Shown piece after piece: positions 13,131 to 25,733 of a stretch of 64,000 nt of DNA. Under the pieces are notes generated by a model. The model ran no database searches. It was not told where the DNA came from and was given only the letters and a program-made list of their open reading frames with translations. Positions within the stretch are counted from its first letter, which is position 1; the number at the start of each line of letters is the position of its first letter. The translations under genes were made by a program, and so were the position numbers. Origin of the DNA: Brugia malayi (Eukaryota > Nematoda > Chromadorea > Rhabditida > Onchocercidae); the NCBI RefSeq assembly GCF_000002995.4, contig NW_025062479.1:6007221-6071220 (forward strand), written 5' to 3'.

Positions 13131-16100
13131 TCAGTACCAAAGATCATGGCACATAAACATGGCAACATTGGTAATGATAAGGAAAAGATAAGTGGTAAGC
13201 GAAATGTTCTCCAACCTTCTGATAATCCTTTTCCAGTAAGCCGGTAAGCAATGCTTTCTTTGAGCTTCTTCTTTCAGCTGTATAAATTGTCTCATCAAAT
13301 TAACGAGTAATTCGATCCGTTGCGTATTTATGGGTGGTGGTGCATCGGCAACTGCTTCCGATACTGCTGTTTCTTGGTGACATTCCGTCATGTTTACCTT
13401 CAAAAAATTAGGAACCTTCTATTCAAAATAAGAAGGGCTAGATATGTTTTCTAAGTAAATGACAATTTTGGTTTTCTAAGTAAATGGCCTAAAACTGCAA
13501 GAGCATTCTGCTCAAATTAATCCGACTTAGATACAAAATAAAGGAAATTTTTCAGATGGAATGCTTTACTGCCAGATAATTTAAGTTTGGTAAGACAGTA
13601 AGATCTTAATGTCCATCATTTGAGCTGGGAAATTTCTTACCTTCCCTTAGTAATAACCGCTGTAGTTTAGAGCTAGTTGAAACATCTCTTTTATTAGATT
13701 TACCAGATTTCAAATCACATCGCATCATCTAGCGTCAAAACCCTAGTGACTGTGAAGTCAATCTTTTACCATTATTTGTTAGCACAAAAGGCTGACAAAA
13801 AGCAATGTTCAATATGATGCGAAATAGCATGGGAGAGGTGAAATTGAGAAAGGCTGTTTCTTCATCCTTATTTTATTTTAGAAAGGAACTACTGCTCGTC
13901 ATTATTAAATACTTGCCTCGGCAGGAATTATATCCCGAAACGTGAAGCTATCAGAAGCTGAACTGACAAAACGTGTTGTAACATCTTGATTTCGCTTGAT
14001 CTCTTCACTGCTTGCTATTCGAAATCTTTTCGGCACATAACAGCAAAACAGTCTCTTAGCAGATAAAAATCGTAACCACCACGGGATTGCCTTAATTATG
14101 ATTAAAAGGTCATACAAACTTCTACTGAATGGGATAAATAACGCGCAAAAGATTATTTTATTAAATACAAATATTAGAGAATAAGGCTGAAAACATTTAC
14201 TACCTCAATGTATTGGTTTCGTAAGGCATATTTCTCTAAATAAACAAATACTGAACTGGTGCAAGTAGCGACACTTATAATAAGCATCTGTACCATATGA
14301 AACACTGCTGAAACATTGATATTGTAGCAGAAGCTGACAATTATCTTCATTTGAATTGTCTTAAATTTTTGCGTAAATGAAAAAACAAACCAAGCAAAGG
14401 CACATTGTAGAATGATTCTCTCTGACCAGGAACTGATTTCAATACAAATTTCATTTCATCAACCAGCACCAAAAGCATGACAGACATACTTAGTAACGTC
14501 ATGATTCCCAAACGAAATTTATTTTCGTGTCTACCAGTAGCATTTATCGGAGCATGAAAACCAATAACTGCTACAATGCTTACCTAAATGGAACAGTGAA
14601 GCATTTCCTTTTATTTTGTCGCTTTTTTCAAACCGTCATTAATTATTTAGTAATTTTCTTTTAAAATAAGATTAATGCATGATCAAACGATAAAAAACAT
14701 TTAATGGAGTTTCCAGACAACTAGATCTAAATCTCCAGACGATTCCCCAGATAATTTGAAAAAACAAGCAATCGTTCATTCCTCGAAACAATGCCTCATT
14801 AAAGAAGGAAAAAAATACATTTTACAAGACGACTTACCAAAGTAGTCGGAAAAACGAAGTTAAAAACGTAATAAAACGATTCTCGTCGAAGAATCAAGAC
14901 CATATAAACAGTCGAGAAAGATTCCTGTTCAAGATATTCTACTGTGCCTTCAATTGTCATGCAGTTACAGAAAAAGTAGTTGATTTGACTTTATTTTAAA
15001 AAGAAATCAATATTGAAATTTTAATAACTTTGAGACTTATCTAACAATTCGGCATCTAGTCTATCAACATAATGAGGTGCAAAAATATCATCAATCAAAT
15101 AACACTATCATAGAATATAACCATTGCTTATTGTAGCATTTTCTAGTAGCCACTCTTGACTGTTGTAAAAATCGTTGAGGAATACTTCTTGTTGATCAAC
15201 AACCAAACTTACATATTCATATTGATATGACCATGAACCACACTGCAAATGATTCTTTTCGTCAGCAAATTCATTAGTTGTCAACCCTTTTTTGTAGCCA
15301 GATAAGTGAAACGGATATGGATCACTCCTAACTGAAGTTATGGGAAAGGTGAAATAACGGATAAGGGCTTTAGCCAAAAAAGAATAGAGAAGTTGGATTT
15401 AGTATAAATAGAATAAAATGTTTTGGGATAACAATAACGATATGGATCTATATTTCGTCGTAATAATTGTTTTATATTAAAAAAAAAATTAGTGTAACGG
15501 AACCAATTTGATTAAACAAATAGGGAAGCTAAAACTATAAGATATGTAGGAGTAATAATCAAATCATTATCTTTGGAAAAGGATTAAAAAAGATATGAAA
15601 CGATCAGCCTTAGGACCAGATAAATTTCAAAAACTAAAATTTTCTTTAAATTAAAAAGTCAAGAGTCTTAATAGCTCAAGCTTTATTTTAATGAAGCAAC
15701 ATAAGACTGAAACATGATAAGTTTCTAGCAAATGTCGGCTGTACCATTCATTTATCCTTCATTAATCATGGATCAGTTACCAATGGGAGTATCTACCGTG
15801 TACTGAATACAAATATTGATTGCAGCTACGAACTATTCATTAGGCTCCAACTTTTATTACCAGCACGAAGATGTAAGAACAAATGTCAAATTAATCTATA
15901 CTGCTATATACAAGATAATGGAATTGATTAAAAACAGCAAGAAAGTATTATGAAGCACTATCTAAAGTTCTAGGGTCCTAAGAAAAGTAGGTAATATTTA
16001 TTGCAGTAGTGATATATGCAATATCAAGAAGTATGGAAAACAACTGGAGACGATCGGAATAAGCAAATAATTAATCGAGCAACACCAAGTTTATATTTCA

Positions 16101-17923
16101 ATCTTACTGATTTCATCTTTATATTTTGATGAAATTCACAGTAATGACTGCCATAACCTCAGTCCAAAATAACGAATGATCGTACAAATAATCTTCATTA
16201 CTAAAATGAGAAACTATTTTGCTACTTCTGAAATACTCTAGAATTGATGAGTAGAGGTGAAAATATATTCATTTAATTAATAAATCGCCATAAATCCCCA
16301 TCATACAAAATCCAAAGACTGAGTTATAGTTTTGCATAAATGCAACAAAAAGAATGAGTGCTTATTTCATATATGAAATACACTGTGTAGTTGCAGCGGT
16401 TGAAGAGAAACTTCTTCCATTACCGCAAAAAGGGAATACTGATTAAGTTTAAAACTTAAGTATGTTCTTTGACAAATACAGCCATTTCTATTTAAGTTTA
16501 TTAAAAAAAGAAGAATGAGTCCCACAAATATGTTGTTCATTTCGCATGGTAACTGATTTGATATGTTCTTCTATTATTTTATTCTTCCAATCCTTAACTT
16601 TTAATCAAATTTGAAATCGACTTGCCGCAAATGTACAATTCTGTATATCGAAGGGGAAATGTTTCACATTGATGGGACATAGGGTACGCACAGTAATGGG
16701 AATGAAAACACGCAAACGACCATTGGCACTAATTTCTGCTACTGCATCTGGCGCATAATCCATAACTCTATCTTGTGCGCTGAAAATTATCAGTTTTGCA
16801 ATATGTGTGATGTGAGATCACTAACATCATTTAAGAGATTTACTCAGATCTCTCATTCTCAAAATCCGAGATATCCCTAATATTTCTCTCCATCTTTTTA
16901 AATAAATATCGGTTTAAAAAATTTTAGTCCATTTTTTCGTTTTTACTTTCAACTTTCTACATTTCCCATACTAGTATTACTAATTAAATCGAAGTGTTTG
17001 TCTATTCTTCTCTCATGGTTATTTTTGTTCATCCATTTCTTGCAGAACACTGTGTTTGCACAGTCTTCCATGATATAACCGATGATGTAAGGAAGCGAGA
17101 CTGTCACGTTTTAAAATACTCGGTCTGTCCTATAGGTCTGTAAATGCCGTTTGAAGTTTACCCGGCAGACGCAATGTTTTAATCAGTATTTTTTGTACTT
17201 ACGAGATCCATTCTTTCAAACCTTTGGGGAAAAGGTTTTTAAAATCCTTTTAGCACTGAAACAGGTAGTCAAGATATACCTGTGATACAAGTACAGCTCA
17301 GGTTTCCAGAACCATTTTGATGGTATGAATGTTCTTGTTATATTATTAAATTCACTAGCATTCCATCTTAATGAAGGATCAATCCACCACAGATGAAAAT
17401 AGCCTGATATTGTCACTATATTGTTTCGATAATCCTGAATTACTAGTACAAATAGTTTTCAAACACTAAGATTATTTTCTTTGAAAAAATGAATTGTTTT
17501 TAAAAGCGTCGTTTCATAAGTACGCATATTTATAAATTCCTTAAGTTGCTTTATTTTTCTAATTCATGCTGTCACCATTTCCAGCTTTTCTATATAAATT
17601 ATTTTAATGGGTCCTTGATGAAGTTTTAGGTAATAAAAGACGAACTAAGTCAAAAATTTGATACAGTGCAGCTCGGACATGAATTTCGGTGGGAGTGTGA
17701 AAGTTTAGAGCAGGTCGTTGGAAAGGTCGTGCTGCAGTCTTAATCTGATTCAAAAGACGCGTATGCGCATTTGCAGCCTTTCTTTCATCAGAATAGTCTT
17801 GGTTGCCAATACTTTGCCCATTAGCTAACATATTCGATTTTCCAAAGGTATCAAACAGAACTTCATTCTGTTTCGATCCGATTCGCGCCTTTGATGTAAC
17901 ACCATGACTTACTGTAAATTCTT
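13131..17923 (-). CDS. Cys-loop ligand-gated ion channel subunit, nicotinic type (first exon missing)
   Basis: Nine exons join in phase: 17923-17646, 17434-17280, 16779-16626, 15242-15122, 14947-14838, 14583-14387, 14333-14204, 14090-13917 and 13418-13131. The extracellular domain has YFHLWWIDPSLRWN, WFWKPELYLYH, then the Cys-loop CPINVKHFPFDIQNC followed by GSWSY. M1 contains RRESFYYVFNFVFP. M2 contains LGIMTLLSMSVMLLVLV and is followed by the loop VPGQRESFYNVPLLG. M3 is QMLIISVATCTSSVFVYL and M4 lies near the C-terminus (TTYLFLIITNVAMFM). Such subunits form pentameric transmitter-gated channels in nerve or muscle membranes. Loop C (NDFYNSQEWLLENATISNG) lacks the vicinal cysteines of alpha subunits. 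Two introns (16625-15243 and 13916-13419) need GC-AG splicing. The signal-peptide exon upstream of 17923 was not found. Exact subclass (acr or lgc) is open. Confidence 0.9.
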
Positions 17924-20900
17924 CTGGAAATTAATTTTAAAGAAATCCCGATTTTTTTAGCGAAGTAAGCTACTTATCTTGCTTATTTTCTTTTTTGTTT
18001 TGATACAAAATAACGGATGTTTTTGCACATCCTATGTTCAGATTTTAAACCTGGGACAGGCGGAAATGAACTGACTTTGCACTGCAATAATTTGTAAGAA
18101 GTTCTGCGTGATGACATATTCGAGGAGCATGAAGAGGCCGACAAAGCCGAATTTCAGAATAATTGATGTCCACTATTGATGTTGAGAACAATAAATTGTG
18201 ATAAATCCATAATCAATATTTGGATTGCGGTACTATAAATTTTCCAAACTAATGAAAATCACTTGACCGTTTTTCGGTTTTTATCCTATATTGAAAAATT
18301 GTAGAATTCTTCAGATTAATATGCATTCGGCTTACTGTGGAACACACATGTCGTACTAACTTATAACCAGTCCGGTAAATCCACATGAAAGTAGTAAAAC
18401 GCATTGTGTTTATTATGATATATTTAACAACTTCAAATATATCCTTTGCAGGGGTTACAAAACGGCATGTTGTAAGGTGAGAAAAACACTGTTTCGACGA
18501 CTGCAATCCTAAGCAGGAATCCTGAATAATTTTTTGAGTAAATCAGAATGCAGTGAGCTATTAGTTTTTGAAATTAAAGAAAAGTTTGTTATATCGTGAA
18601 AAATCAACAGAGTGACAAAAATAAATGCAAAGGATTCAGGCTTATAATACAATTAACTATGTACCTTAATTTATAAAAATTTCCTAACGAAAGTACTAAA
18701 ATTACATTATGCAAGGAAATAAAAAGTAATAACATATAAAAAAAGCAAATTCCAATTGAAAATGGTATAATGAATGCATATAATTCTACATGGTTGTGGA
18801 GTAACTTTAATTGAAATAATAATTGAATATGAAATAATAAAAAGTGTGATAGCTTCTGTTTATGCAAGCGTTGTTAAGAAGAAATAAAATGAGTTTGTTT
18901 AAAATTTTGTCTAATATTTTTTAGAGCAGTCAGTAGGGGAGAGGGAGAAAGGAAGAACATCTTTTTCGGTCTTTAACCCTTTCATATAAGTAATTGAAAC
19001 AAGCTTTAAGTCACTTGAGCATTTATAGTTGTACTCAAAAACATTAAAGCGGAAATAAGAACAATAATTTCAAGTTAGCTAACAATCTTCTAAATTTCCG
19101 GCAAGATTAACTACTTCCTGTCAAAGCCAGTTTTTTTTCTGAAAATTTTGTCTACATCCTTTTCTTTTATTGGACGGATCAGATAAGTATCTTATGTGAT
19201 CAATTTTTGATTTAATCAGTTTGATTCAATTGGAAAAATATTTAACTCAAAGCAAACAATACATACATATATATATTGGAAAACGGGTAAATTTAACAAT
19301 AAAAATAAGACGATCAAAAATTTAAGCTTCTTGTTCATTACCGACATTATGAATTTCCTTTTAATTTGACAATTTATTATGCTCATTTTTCAAGTGGTTC
19401 TATTAAGTGGTTTTTTTGAAAATTATGGTGTCTCACTGTTATTTTTTCATTAGTTATTCTTTTTTTCTTGTAATTGTATGTTAAATTGATTTGTCAGTAT
19501 TTCAAAAGTGAAAAAAAGCATGCGCTTCAAGACTAAAAAAAGAAGATGAATATAGTTAGTCTCCAATGTACATTTTATTCGAAATGTGAAGTGAGCAACA
19601 TTTCAAACCAAACTAATTGCATTAATGATGCGAACTCAAGACAAAACAACTTTGGTCAATAAATCTCCAAGTGACTGAACGTCACATACACACACACACA
19701 ATCTAGATCATAAATATGATGATTTCAATCCACTACTTTCAAATGTAAAAGGGTTTGCAAAAACATAACAGAATGAATTTACATAAAAGATAAAAGAAAT
19801 GACTCACCAGCAGTTTTTAGACATTTCAGCTCTTGAAAATTACAGCAGACAATTATACAGTAAAAATACAAATCTTGTCCAAATATTAGTAAATTCTATA
19901 AATTTCTAAATTTTATTTTCCACTGTAATGTATGAAAAGCAGGATATCATTGAAATTATCCTAGCTATATGAAATCTTCAAGCTTATCAGAATGCTTCTT
20001 AAAAAGCCATGAAAAATAAAAAGAAACTAAAGAGATTGCGAAAGTGTACAATATGTATGCGGTACAATCATTGTTAGCCATCTCTTGACTGCCAAATTTA
20101 TGAATGCTTTTTACTCCAGAGAATACTTCAAATGCCAATAAACTCAATGCATATAAGTTTCGAGATACGTAGTGACATGTATTGTGCATCTTCGGTTATA
20201 ACCAATAAATAAGAGCTAGTGCGCTTGCATTCTAAGACTCATTGCTTTATTTAAATGCATGAATGGATACTGATACCCAGATAAATTGGAAACTCTTCAG
20301 TATTTGAACTCTTTTCAATTCGCGTATTACATTACAAATCTTAAATTATTTCTCAGCTATTTAGAAATTTTATAGAAGAATTTTGCATCTCACTGTAAAG
20401 TGGTAAAAATTTTAAAATTAGACGAATTAATATAACAATGTTAAACCAATTCAAGTGATTTTATTGTTCCCACTTAATATTTAAGTTATTTTAGTTAAAT
20501 TTCACAACAATGCTCAGCACCTGAATTATATTTATATAACAGTTAAGAATTTGCTTACAAAGAATTGTACTTTTAAGGTTATTTCATTCAGTTCATGTCA
20601 TATTAAAAAAAAGAAAAAAAAAATAGACAACGATAAGCCAGAAGAATTCAAAATAATTGGCAGCATTTTTCTTTGAGGCAAATAAGAATGTAATGTGGGC
20701 AAGGGATGATTTATGAAGCAACTTCCATTTCCTCAGCGGACACCGATTGTTGGCTTGCTAAGTGAGCTTTCAATTCACTGAGTCCTTGTTTTGACAACAA
20801 AGACAACACCAGCTTAATCAACTTATGAAACTGATTTACAAATGCTCAGAATAATTTTTTCAAATAAAAAATTCCATTTCTTATTGATTTCGGTTTCAGC

Positions 20901-22310
20901 ACTTTTAGGAAACCACAGATTTTATTTTATGTAAAAGTTGCTACTAATTCTGATGCTACTATATCCTTTTTTAGAAAAGAGTGGTTTTTTTAGATTTTAA
21001 ACCGATATTTTTTTTTCAAAAGGGTACAAAATAAATTTCATGAAAATTTTTGGTACTAAAATTTATTATTAAAACCACAAAATTTTAATTGAAAACAATT
21101 TTTGAGAATTGGTACGAAAGTAGAAAAGCAATATTCAGTTAATTGGCTTAACCAGAATTGAAAATTAACTTCCACAACTCAAGAATCCTCAGCTTTTTAT
21201 ACTTGGAATCTTTCCCAAAATTAATTTGATACCATAAGTGAAAACGTAGATAAAACGATAAGCCAATTATTGATTTTTATCCTTATAATATTTATGAATT
21301 AGTCTTGGGCTTTTAATTCTTGACTTGCAAATAGTCCAATAGGTGGAGAAAAAAGATGTATCCATATATTAACCAAACATTTTAATATCATTAGCTAATA
21401 AAGCATTGAAATAAGATATGAAAAACGCTTATAGGATGTTTTCATCAGCAATGTTGAGAGCTATTTGGCGCGACATTGACTTTCGACCGCTATCCTTCTT
21501 CGGCACGTGTTATCATATGTGTAATTTAAATCTTATGTAGTGATCTAAAATAAATTTTCTATGCTATTCATAGTGTAAGTGTAAGTAAAGCATCATTTAT
21601 TTCCTATAAATCCTCAGTAATTTGGTTTGTTTCGAGCATTTTCGAATATGCTGTTCACACTATGGATAGCCAAAATCCTTCCAAATACATCACAAAACAA
21701 TAGAACGATGAGGAAACCAGGGTCCCTTTCAGATTCATCCTACTTGACTCACCATGCACAACTTAACAGTGTTACTACTATGTCTATTTGTTTCTTATAG
21801 ATAATAGCATGACTAAAGAGCACTTTTTTAATTTCGAATTGCCATAGAATTCAGGTCATTCTCCATAACGTTGAATTTTATTGAAATGGGGATTAATGAA
21901 TTTTTGATTTCTACTACTAGCTATCGAATTTAAATTTAAGTGGGACTAATGCATACAACTGAAAATACTAAAATGATAAACATTCCCTTTATGCATATTA
22001 CAAAGCCGTTCAATTCGTTAAGTGGCTGTACTTTTTTTAATTTACAATTTACAACAAACCAAATCTTTCTCAATCTTTAAATCAATATATTTCTATTAAA
22101 TTAAATAAACTATTGTAATTATGCTTGGAGCTACTCAGAGATTTATCATCTATTTATTAATGAAATCTAAATGGGATTTATTTTCATAGCCACTTTAATA
22201 GCCTCCTTTTAGACGAATACCTCACTCGCAGCAATTTCAGGTCTAGTTCCATTCAAAACGAGCACGCGTCAGATGTAAATCTACAGAACTGTATTAATAT
22301 ATTCACATTA

Positions 22311-22336
22311 TTCTTGGGGTATTTGTACCCCAAGAA
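22311..22336. repeat. Perfect inverted repeat, 11-bp stem, 4-base loop
   Basis: TTCTTGGGGTA, loop TTTG, then TACCCCAAGAA. The stem has no mismatch and contains a GGGG/CCCC block that stands out in AT-rich surroundings. No gene within 1 kb explains it. Confidence 0.85.
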
Positions 22337-23707
22337 ATTTAATATCTCTTTTTGTGAATCGCCTACGGCCAAATAGATTTGATTCATTTGCATCTCGCAA
22401 GTTCATTTGTAGATCATCAAAAGTAGTAAGTTGTAGCCGACAGATGAAATACATCAAATTATTAGGTTATTAAAGTCATTTATTAAGAGCTTGTACGACA
22501 ATTAGAGCTGAACTTTTACCAACACTTTTTATTGATGAGGAAAGCGAAAAAAAGAAGTGTGGAGAAGCATGAATTTTAAGATCTTGGATTTATCACAGAA
22601 AGGTTTAAAATGATAATTAAGTCATCAAAAAAAAAATCAAGAAATAACTGATTAGTGTTTGCCATCAGAACAACATTTAACTGTATTTCACAGCCTAAGA
22701 GTAGTGTGGTTGCATCATCAGTTTAACAAACTTTTTCATACTCTATGAAGAATCTTAGTCTCATAAGCTGATAAATTAGTATTGTTCCTCCGTTTTACGA
22801 CGATTCAGTGTATTGGATGTCAACCGCATTGTTAGATCAAAATTATTCTATATTTCATGATTTAAAACTAGTTCCTTGAAATTGCAGGATTATAATCCTT
22901 GTAAAAGATTTCATGTGCAATATTCCATATCACAATTCTTGCTTTTATGCTATTAATTTCGATTCTTAGGAAAATGGAATGTTTCAAGCGTATACAATCA
23001 AGTGAGATTAAAATTCTTACAAGCAAATTTGGATCGAAAAGCAGAAGCGGCATAGCCAGTAAATTTCTATTTGTAAAAACTTTAACGAGTCAAGATCAAG
23101 CGTATATATAAGGTCATTAATTTTGGGTGCATGAAACTAGGAAATAGTTTATCGAATACGTAAATATAAATACATAAGAGATGACAAAGAACGCGCTTAT
23201 CCTATAATTATTTTATTTCATTATTTTCTGATGAAATCAAGGGATGAAAAAATTAATAAATCTCTGCATTACTGAAAGATGATACCAGTAGAAAATTAAA
23301 TGGAAATAAATTTTGCATTGTTTATTGAAGCTACTCACTTACAATAAAATTGGCCAAGTATGTTGCAGGAATGAAAGTGCAGACGAATCATATAGAGACA
23401 ATTCTATTTCTAAAAGATGACTGGTTTTCAATTGCAGATTTCTATTTAAAACGCGAATTTTCATACAGAAATTGTAGTTCTTCAGAGTGATGTACGCAGT
23501 ATCAACCTTATGTGCTCATTTTTTCCTCTTCCTCCGACCCTGTTCAATGAATTTCATAAATATCGCATTAAAAGGCTTTAATTTTTTTCTCTATCAACAA
23601 CGACCTCAATCATATTTGGATTTATCATTTTCATTATAATTTCAATTACAATTTCATTATAATTTCAACGTGTGTCTATGTGTGACTACATCCCATTTTG
23701 TCAACAG

Positions 23708-23718
23708 ATCCTCTCTCT
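23708..23718 (+). promoter_or_regulatory. Possible trans-splice acceptor and 5' leader of the collagen
   Basis: TTTTGTCAACAG ends at 23707, 11 bases before the collagen ATG at 23719. In nematodes an acceptor this close to the start codon commonly receives a spliced leader. An ordinary 5' UTR intron would look the same. Confidence 0.4.
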
Positions 23719-25733
23719 ATGAAACATCGCACTTTCCAGATCAGTGCACCGAAACGACCTAATAGCAGCAATATGTTTGCCACACGGATTTCCGGCCTCA
23801 CCGCTACCATTGTTTCAGTTGGAACTATTATCGTGGCATTCTTGTATATTCCGCTGATTATCATGAAAATAACCGAAATGAACGAGAGGGTAAATTCGTT
23901 ATTATGTCATATAGTCTTCACTGTTTCCTGCACTCAGCTCATAGAAAATTTGTTACAGTTGCAAAAGTCATCAAATAGTAAGATCACATTGTTCGTTTCC
24001 ATTTGATTGAAAAAAAAATTTCATCTCAAAGATTTTGTATGAAAGGTTTTGCACTTCAAAAAATAGATTGTTTATTGTGACTGAAAAATGTGGTTTGCAA
24101 ATTATTACTTGAATTCCCTTCATTTAATCTGAAATTAAAAAAGCACGAAAAAGTACTTTGGTTGAAACTGAACTCTGATGAATTCCGTATGATTGCGAAT
24201 GAAGCTTAGGAACAACTGTTTGAAACGCGCGTACTAAACAGAGAAAAAAGACAGGTAGTTCTTCATTTTAAACGATTAGTAAGTTCACTTTTCAAGTCCA
24301 TTACATTTCTCAATGACCCCTTCAGAATAAAATGTTCCCATTATTGAAACAACTGCCTGCCATTCATCTCACCGTCAAAAAAATTTTATTATCATGGGTA
24401 TCTATTTAACCTCGTCATCTTTAACATAAGACATAATCAACTGCAGTATGATTCGGAACAAAACGTTAATCCATTCCATAACGAATATTCCAAACCGGAA
24501 AATTCTGCACAACAATCAATCTGCGATACATCATTTTTACATATGATTATATAGTTCTCATTTTCCAAATTACAGGATTTATACTAATTCAATGAAGTAC
24601 AAAAAATAAGTATAAACTCATCAAGATTATTTTCTTCAGTCCTCGCATCTGATAAGAATTTCAGAATGTCAAAGATCGAATCCCTGTTCTTCACCAGGAC
24701 TGCCAGGAAAACCTGTTAGTTATCCAAACTGTTAGTAAGAAGTATTAAAAAATGAGTCCTCTTTAGTGATTATCAGAAAGCTTTGTTTTCCAGTCCAATA
24801 ATTTCACTACTATAATTTCAGTCTCTTCTCGTGCATTTCTTTCATGCAAAATTTACAGGGCGAAGATGAAATGCCTGGTAAACCAGGAATATCTGGAACT
24901 CTAGGACTATCTGGAAATGCCATTCCAGTCACAGCCAATTATGTAACCTTTTATTATTATGTGATACCCATGAAGATGTTCCTAATCTATTAAATAGAAT
25001 TATTATCTGCTGTTCACAAACATATCCCTGAAAGTTTATATGATTGTAGAGCAGCAACTGTCGACTATGTTCCCGAGGACAGCAAGGTTCTCCTAGCCTA
25101 CAGGGACAAGAAGGCACTTCAGGACCAGGACGTATTGGTGAACCAGGAAGAACTGGTTATGCAGGTGAAACATGTCTCTAGTTAATTTCATGCTAGAAAT
25201 TTAATGGGATTAAGAAAAATGTGGGATTCAGCTGCAGGTGTTCCTGGAGTAACTGGAGAAATGGGTGCACGCGGTAAATCTGGTGAGCCAGGATCCGTTG
25301 GATTAAATGGGACATGTGGTCAAAAAGGTCTACCTGGGAAAAAAGGCGAGCCAGGTTCATTTGGAATAAGAGGTCTCGAAGGGTATCGCGGACGAGCAGG
25401 ATAGAGAGGAAAGGATGGTTTGTTATTTATAACATTCACAAAGGAATGAAATGACAGGCATGTGTGCTAAACTACTAAATCAATGTTTAGGTGAAACAGG
25501 ATCGCAAGATCCAGCAGGAATACGAGGTCCTCTTGGGCAAAACGGAGCAGCAGGTAGATCTAGGTATGCCAAGTGAAGATGCACAATACTGCTCATGTCC
25601 ACCACGCACGGGCAGCAGAAAATCATCGTATAGGGAAGTCGATATTCAAAGCCGAATGCCTTCAGTGTATACTGAGCTATCCATAAATGATTTAAGTAGT
25701 GCTCGCTATATGAAGAGAAGCAGAAAAGTTTGA
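23719..25733 (+). pseudogene. Cuticle collagen with nonsense codon and frameshift
   Basis: Exons: 23719-23889, 24640-24714, 24859-24927, 25050-25164, 25238-25417 and 25491-25733. Exon 1 encodes a Col_cuticle_N domain: a basic start, then TATIVSVGTIIVAFLYIPLI as membrane segment, and KITEMNER. The later exons are Gly-X-Y: CSSPGLPGKP, GKPGISGTLGLSG, SNCRLCSRGQQG, GEPGSVGLNGTCGQKGLPG. The C-terminal DAQYCSCPPRTGS is the usual cuticle-collagen ending, followed by a polar tail. TAG at 25402-25404 interrupts the repeat (GRAG-stop-RGKDG), at a position where CAG would keep Gly-X-Y. Near 25562 one extra base moves the repeat out of frame with the C-terminal motif. The intact protein would form cuticle trimers. 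This copy looks broken, unless both changes are sequence errors. Exon 1 to 2 joining is the least certain step, and five introns is many for a cuticle collagen. Confidence 0.8.

Larger units (their letters stand above)
17924..23718. other. Gene-poor AT-rich region, about 5.8 kb
   Basis: This should contain the first exon and promoter of the channel gene (minus) and the promoter of the collagen (plus). No long coding frame is present. Small open stretches at 18249-18506, 18604-18867, 19965-20189 and 22868-23053 (all minus) could not be spliced to anything or recognised. A perfect hairpin lies at 22311-22336. Confidence 0.5.

Noticed and set aside
13641..13728. 88-base exon-like segment in the last long intron of the channel gene, with acceptor GCTAG and donor GTAAGA
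   Set aside because: Its length is not a multiple of three and it cannot be joined in phase to both neighbours; the gene reads correctly without it.
15122..15331. Extended version of the post-Cys-loop exon starting at a TTCAG acceptor at 15331
   Set aside because: It would put about 30 residues between the second Cys-loop cysteine and GSWSY, which are normally four residues apart.
22247..22378. 44-codon plus frame after a TTTCAG spanning the 22311 hairpin
   Set aside because: No upstream or downstream exon could be found; the hairpin is the better-supported structure.
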